Source: Mugil cephalus (taxonomy: Eukaryota; Chordata; Actinopteri; Mugiliformes; Mugilidae). Taken from it: 64,000 bases of DNA. The DNA lies in contig NC_061773.1 in the NCBI RefSeq assembly GCF_022458985.1, positions 23,098,001-23,162,000 on the forward strand, in the 5' to 3' direction. Numbering within the stretch: position 1 is the first letter of the stretch; every line of letters begins with the position of its first letter. The position numbers and the translations under genes are program-made. Of this stretch, positions 58,700-64,000 are shown in pieces. Under the pieces are notes generated by a model. The model was not told the origin of the DNA, made no database searches, and saw nothing but the letters and a program-made list of their open reading frames with translations.

Positions 58700-59141
58700 G
58701 ACGACTCCCAAACGCACCATCACCCCCCTCCAGTTTAACAGGCTCATTCAGAGGCGGTGTGGTTGCAGAGAGGTGCTCATACGCACTTTAAACAGGATGT
58801 AGCGACTGAAACAGACCACAGAAAGAGAGACAGAGACAGAGAACGAAAAGAGCGGGTTGAAACACTGCGATGTGACAAACGCCAGCGAGACAGAAATGAC
58901 CGTCACAGCGGAGGAGAGGAAGAAGAAGAAGAAGGAGAAGAAGACAGGAGGAGTCCCGATGAGGCACCTCACCGCCGGCAGGTCTTGACGGCTGCTCCCG
59001 CTGACCTGAGACACCCGACACCCGTTTTCACACAACGAAACAACGCCCCCCTCCATCCACCCACCCTCCTCTCCCACACCCCACGCCAGCGACACAGCCG
59101 AGACACTCCACAGCCCCCGTGGGTGAAGCTTGAAAGCGACC
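58700..59141 (+). promoter_or_regulatory. kif21b promoter and 5' UTR (inferred)
   Basis: CpG-richer block with a purine run (gaggagaggaagaagaagaagaag, 58910-58936) and a C-rich stretch before the ATG at 59142. An open reading frame crosses it in another frame and is taken as a by-product of base composition. Confidence 0.5.
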
Positions 59142-59182
59142 ATGGCGAGCCTGGGGGACTGCTGCGTGAAGGTTGCGTTGAG
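59142..59182 (+). CDS. kif21b: kif21b first coding exon (kinesin-4 family)
   Basis: 41 bp: ATG in context gcgaccATGg, encoding MASLGDCCVKVAL plus two bases (AG) of R, followed by donor gtaagc. The human KIF21B motor begins MAGQGDCCVKVAVR, the first beta strand of a kinesin motor. KIF21B is a plus-end-directed neuronal kinesin that also slows microtubule growth. Only this exon is in the window; the rest lies beyond 64000. KIF21A starts differently (MLGAPDESSVRVAVR as I recall it), so B is preferred. Confidence 0.8.
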
Positions 59183-61272
59183 GTAAGCCTCCCGACGTCT
59201 GTCTGCTGGAAATCTGTCTCTATCCGCCGGTCAATTGAATGCATCATGTGCACCTTTTAGTCCGATTTGAATATAAACACTCCTTCACTGCTCCCTGCGC
59301 GTTGATGGATCCAGCAGAGCTGCCCAGGGGCTGTATTCCACCTTGTTTTTGCAACGCATGGGTGGTGCTCTGCACACTATTGATAAGCATGTGCCACACA
59401 CCATCTCCATATGAGTGGTTTTCATGATCCGCACACCGGATAACGGTCCTTTGCCGTGTGCCATGCACCATTCAGGGTGTAACATGTGACGAGGGGCAGC
59501 TGCAGCCAGGTGCAGAGAGGAGAAAAGGGCGTTTCTCCCCTGATCATTACTAGTGTGATCACAGCAGATGCATGCATGCAGCTACCTGCGACCTGCACCC
59601 TGCACCCTCACCTTATCTCAGCTGAGGCAACACCTCACATGTGCGGGTGACTCTGGTGGCCTTTATAAAGCATGGACCCTGCCTCTGCAAATGAATGGAG
59701 CACAAAGAAATGCTCACTCCTCCAGGGCCGTGTCACTGCTGCCGCCGCCTTTGTTGCACTCCCCCCCCACTGCCTAAAAGCTCAGGTGGCAGCATCTGAA
59801 CTGATGTTTCATCAGCTGTGTGTGTTCACGATAAACAGCCGATTCGGATGGGGTCGTGCGTTTGCTGGCCCTTTGCTGGGTGGCAAGCCTCTGAAATGGG
59901 AAGGCGCCGGCTTGAGCGGCCCAGTCTGTAATCGAGCTCGTTTTTTTTTTTTTTTACGGGGCTGAGGCGGTGGTCTGACAAACCCACAGCCCATTTCCCT
60001 CACAAGCCTCGCGGAGTCTGTCACGTCAGAGCGGTGTGATTTTAAACCACTCCAAATGTAGGACTCGTCCCAGGTCCCCGGGCCACGGTTTGGGATGCAT
60101 TGATTGAGCTTTGCGGGGGTTGAGAATGAGGAGGGGGGGGTGGTGGGCTTGAGCATTGAGCAGCCTTTTAAGATCAGCCTTACAACCAAAGGCCCCGCTT
60201 CCCCAGGGGAGATCTCAGTCCCTTGTCGGCAGCAGAGTGAATCTCCTTTGTGCTTGATCACAGCTACGATGAACTGTAACAGGAAGCGGAGTAGGTGGTG
60301 CTGACACACACACACACATAAAAAAAAAAAAAAGTGAAAGAGAAGCAGTCGACAGGCCGCTGCTCAACTGAAGTTACTGAATCAGGCGTAAGAGGCCGAG
60401 CGGGAGGCTTGCGGTGGTGTCGCCGTGATCATTAGCATGCGGGTTTTCACAGAAGGAGGTCAAACGATCTACGAGTGCATTCACACGCCGTGAGAGTGCC
60501 ACATAAAAGTGTACGACGAGTTCGACAGGAAATGGGAAGCAGGCAAATAAACACATGCAGAGGGATAACTTCCTGCTTCGTAAGCTAGCGTTTCTCCTAA
60601 TGACCCCCGAGCTCCTTCTTTTTCTCCCAGAGAAAGTCGGCCCGCTGATAAGAGGGGATGGTGTTTAATTGCTCCCATGTTGTGTTGCCCTCGGGCAGAC
60701 TGCAAACGGCTGAGGATTCAGAGTTCGTGTGTGTGTGTGAGAACGAAGTTGTCGCGAGGGTCGACCAACACGCGCACACACACACACACACACACACTCG
60801 CAGCATACACTTCCTGAATGTCTGCGCTGTCTTCCCCCAAACAGTGTGCACATAACTAGTGACATGACCTACAATCCTGCTTTCAGGCCCGACTGCCTCG
60901 TTGGATTGGACACACACACACACACAGACACACACACTTAAGCGAGTGTGTATCTGCACTGCAGTCAAGTCAAACATGACCGCATGCATATAATGTAACT
61001 CTTAAGTGGCTGTCGGTAAATCTGCCCCTTGGCTTGGCTTGTGCACCTTTATACAGCTGCGTTCATTTACCAAATGAGCTTCGTCTGAAGCAGGCGGCCT
61101 GTAAGTTTAAGCTCTCACACGTGCTCAGTCGCGTTCGCACACATCGTCTTTCCAGTGCCTTCTCCTCTTGCCAATTCTTACTGAGTGCCGCGTTTTGCGC
61201 CAGATGGGAAGCTTTATGCTGTAAACGCCAGTTATTCGGCTTTTGTGTGCACGCCTGGTGAAACTTGACAGG

Positions 61273-61320
<48 letters not shown>
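61273..61320. repeat. compound (AT)n(TG)n(TA)n microsatellite
   Basis: atatatat, then about 14 TG units, then tatatatatatat. Confidence 0.9.
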
Positions 61321-62038
61321 CCGTTTGCATATTGATCTCCTGCCGCTTCCTCGTTTTCAGACCAGAGTGCCATGTCAGCGTCGGTGGCTGCGTATAAATA
61401 GACGCAAAGACGAATCTGTTTAGAGCTGTCCTGATCTCCGACCTCGTGACGGCCTCCTAGACGTTCTCACCTCGACAGACTTTTATCTCGAGGCAACCTC
61501 CCGCTGTCTAATTTGAGCTCTGCTGCAAAAAAAAAACAAAAAAAGGCCGTATCCAAAGAAGTGGTGAGACCTGTGCGTGTCATGCCTTTGTGGTTTCGGG
61601 GTGATGACTGCGATGAAGGAGACGGAGAATAAAATCACCAGTGTTCTTTGGGGGGACAGTTGTTACGCAGCTGAGGAGGAGAAGAAGAAGACGAGCTGTC
61701 TCATCTCTGGTGACGTTCCAACGCAGAAGCAGAAGCTCTCCGTAAAAACCCATTAATGCGCTCCACCGCCTTCAAAACAAAACAAGGAGTAGCAGAATAC
61801 AACTGCGGAAGAGGCCCCTCACAGCTGATACACAAAGGCTTTTAAATGGAGGAGGAGGAGGGCTGGGGGCTGGAGGGGGGGCGGTTAAAATATAAAAAAA
61901 AAAAAAAAAAAAAAAAAATAAAACGTCGGTGTTTTGTTATTGGACGTATGTCCTGTGTAGGCTACCAGTCTCGCCTGTTTCCTGTGCACGTTAATAGTTT
62001 GCCACACAGGCTCTGTCTGGGTTACTCACCTCCCAAGG

Positions 62039-62061
62039 GAGGTGGTGGTGGTGGTGGTGGG
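62039..62061 (+). repeat. (GGT)n run 1
   Basis: gaggtggtggtggtggtggtgg followed by gggggg. Confidence 0.9.
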
Positions 62062-62267
62062 GGGGGCTATCTTTTAGAGTGGCCACATTGGGTGGGAAAG
62101 TGTGTGAGAGGGAGAAAGAAAGACAAGGGCATCAGCCTACAGTGCTGTTATGTTGCTGGTCACAGGGTAGCGGCGCGATGTAATCCCCTCATGAGAACAT
62201 TCTCACACATGGTCTCGACATTCATCCACCCACGGAGCAGCTCGTGGCAGGTTACCCTTCAGGAGTG

Positions 62268-62297
62268 GTGGTGGTGGTGGTGGTGGTGGTGGTGGTG
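62268..62297 (+). repeat. (GGT)n run 2
   Basis: About 10 GGT units, 200 bp from run 1 and same strand. Confidence 0.9.
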
Positions 62298-64000
62298 GAA
62301 TCCGTTAGTTGACGGGAGTTGTTTCTAATCAGTGATTCGGCCTCAACTGAGGGCAGAGGAGCAGGAAACATGACGGAGCACACGCCCAAGTTGGCCGTCC
62401 GCTGCCGAGCATCACTTCCTCCTCATGCTTGCCTGCTGGTGGTCACGTGTTTTTCTTGTTTTTTTTTTTTCCATTGCCGGTACCCTCCAAACCTCCTAGA
62501 CCTGCCTTGACAGTTCTGTGTCACCGGGGTTTTTGCGGTGGAGTGTTAACGAAACGCTTACCCACCGCTGTGTAAGCACAACACAAGACTTGGAAGTTAG
62601 TAGGAGCATAATAAGAACAAATGACACCGTGACTCAGAGCGTTTCGTGACAGGATGATACTCCGTGTTTTGTTAATCTCCCGATTTCTGTTTTCTGTTGT
62701 GTAATCCGGCTCCACAGGCCCAGGGGCTTTATGTGCAGGTTGTTGCTAACCGGGGGCATGCAAAAGGTCTCCAGAACAAAGACGTTAGCGAGGTTGCCAA
62801 GCTGCACTTCTTAATCCCGGCTGCCAAACAGTCACGTAACACCTCCGAATGACACACCAGATGTCAGGTACATAATAGGGTCGTTTGATGTTCAGACGGC
62901 CAAGATGTCACCGACGGTAATGACGAATTACCCCGAAGCTTATGTGTTAAATAGATCAGAAATACGTGGGTCATGGCGTGAGCTGTGGTGTCGAAAGGAG
63001 TTGCGCAACCCGTCATTTGTTGAACTTCTCCCGGTTAAGGGCACCAGTGCTCCCGAATGCCGAGTGCTGCTGTTGCAGAATGACTTCCTGTGAGGCTGCG
63101 TGCGGGCCATCCACACTTCCTGTTCACTTCCTGCTTCGTGAGCTGCTGATGTTGACAGAATACTCAAAAGAAGCTGAAAAAAAAAAAAGCGGGACTTGTA
63201 GGCCAGCCTCGGGTTATTGACATACCTTCGAGGAACGTCTAGGCCTGCTGGCGAATCAAACGAAAAAAAAACAAAACAACAACCACGTCGTTTTGAACTT
63301 CCCTCTAACCACCTTCCTTTTCGCTCCCTCCTGCTCAAGCTTGTCCGCCAAATAAAGTGCGAAGCGAAACGAAATGCTGGAACGGGACCAGCTTTCTCTG
63401 TTCCCCCGGCTCCTCGTACCTCCCGTTCGCCCACAGATGTGTGTTTATTTGAATCCATCCATCCATTTGAATGCGATGAAAGGCCCTTCAGTCCGGTGCA
63501 GCATTTGCATTAGTCTGTTATCACGGCCTCATCGTATGTCAGCTGGCCTCCCAAACAGTCCCGACCGTCATTACTCATGCAGCTCGAACACAAGGAAGTC
63601 CTTTCTAGAGGCACGTAGAGGGTCAGTGCAGAAAATAATGAATTTCCTCGTTCTCGTGCGTTTTGATGAGAATTGAATTAATCTCCTCATGGCTGCGTAT
63701 CTTGATGAAGCATGTAAGCAGCTATGTGTGTGTGTTGACATTGTTGTGGTCACTCTCGGGAGATGGGGGATGGGGGGATGAGGGGGGAGTTAGCAGAAGC
63801 CCTTTAAACAGAGCACCTCTTGGGTGAGCGCGGACAGAGGACACAGTGTGAATGAGTCTGATGTCACTGCGGGTCTTTGTGCACTCTGCTGAGCTTGCAC
63901 ACACGCAGATGCGCACGCGCACACACACGCGGGGACGCACAAAAAATGGGCGGAAGACTCGGGAAGGTGAACCTGGATGGAGTCCAGGCTTTATTTTTGG

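Larger units (their letters stand above)
48902..58700. other. intergenic spacer lhfpl5 to kif21b (divergent)
   Basis: No gene supported. Notable contents are an AT palindromic run at 50783-50820, a (TG)n run at 55790-55818, CA/TG-rich patches, a dispersed repeat tail at 57323-57345 and a hAT-like element at 57637-58019. The 129-codon ORF at 55172-55561 is not recognised and has no supporting splice or family evidence. Regulatory sites for lhfpl5 would be expected here but none can be named. Confidence 0.65.
59183..64000 (+). other. kif21b: kif21b intron 1 (5' part)
   Basis: No following motor exon (RPQL, KIEGCHIC) was seen. Contains CA/TG runs at 60773-60796 and 60909-60937, the compound AT-TG-AT repeat at 61273-61320, a poly-A at 61894-61920 and two GGT runs at 62039-62061 and 62268-62297. 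Confidence 0.7.

Noticed and set aside
58757..59260. 167-codon ORF overlapping the kif21b exon
   Set aside because: Different frame from MASLGDCCVKVAL, composed of RD/EE-rich low-complexity sequence from the purine-rich leader.
62940..63458. 172-codon minus-strand ORF, the longest late in the window
   Set aside because: No domain, rich in FF and RR runs from homopolymers, and inside kif21b intron 1; no support as a gene.

Overview
This window is vertebrate nuclear DNA, almost certainly from a teleost fish. The genes are split by GT-AG introns with no operon structure, the kinase exons match vertebrate gene structures exactly, and the spacers hold short inverted-repeat DNA transposons and tRNA-SINE fragments of the kind that fill fish genomes. 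Three genes are recognised with confidence, plus the first exon of a fourth.

Layout: (1) 1-9786, plus strand, is the 3' three quarters of mapk14 (p38 alpha MAP kinase): exons 3-12, codons 83-360, including both mutually exclusive versions of exon 9. A long AT-rich 3' UTR probably runs to a poly(A) signal at 12547. (2) 12570-18304 is repeat-rich intergenic DNA with a ~470 bp direct duplication. (3) 18305-43688, plus strand, is a complete srpk1 (SR-protein kinase 1). Its 16 coding exons sum to 1944 bp (647 codons plus stop) with every exon phase consistent. The 13.7 kb intron 2 holds two further ATG-plus-donor segments (23152-23222 and 27251-27273). Both end in exactly the phase needed to splice to exon 3, so they look like alternative first exons. 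(4) 48901-46162, minus strand, is lhfpl5, a tetraspan subunit of the hair-cell mechanotransduction complex, convergent with srpk1; its last few codons are unresolved. (5) 48902-59141 is a ~10 kb gene-free spacer. (6) 59142-59182, plus strand, is the first coding exon of a kinesin, most likely kif21b; 59183-64000 is its intron 1.

The mapk14-srpk1-lhfpl5 group matches the human 6p21 neighbourhood, but slc26a8 is missing between the two kinases and mapk14 is inverted relative to srpk1. Both kinase genes carry an intron with U12-type (minor spliceosome) signals. In mapk14 this intron precedes the 9a/9b pair, and the mix of U12 and U2 sites would by itself stop 9a and 9b being joined. The most interesting points are this splice-site logic, the two candidate alternative srpk1 N-termini (one with a tryptophan-rich hydrophobic start, one with an MGxxxS-C acylation-like start), and a perfect 15 bp hairpin just after a proximal poly(A) signal in the mapk14 3' UTR.

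Nothing prokaryotic, no CRISPR array, no rRNA or tRNA gene and no viral coding region was seen.
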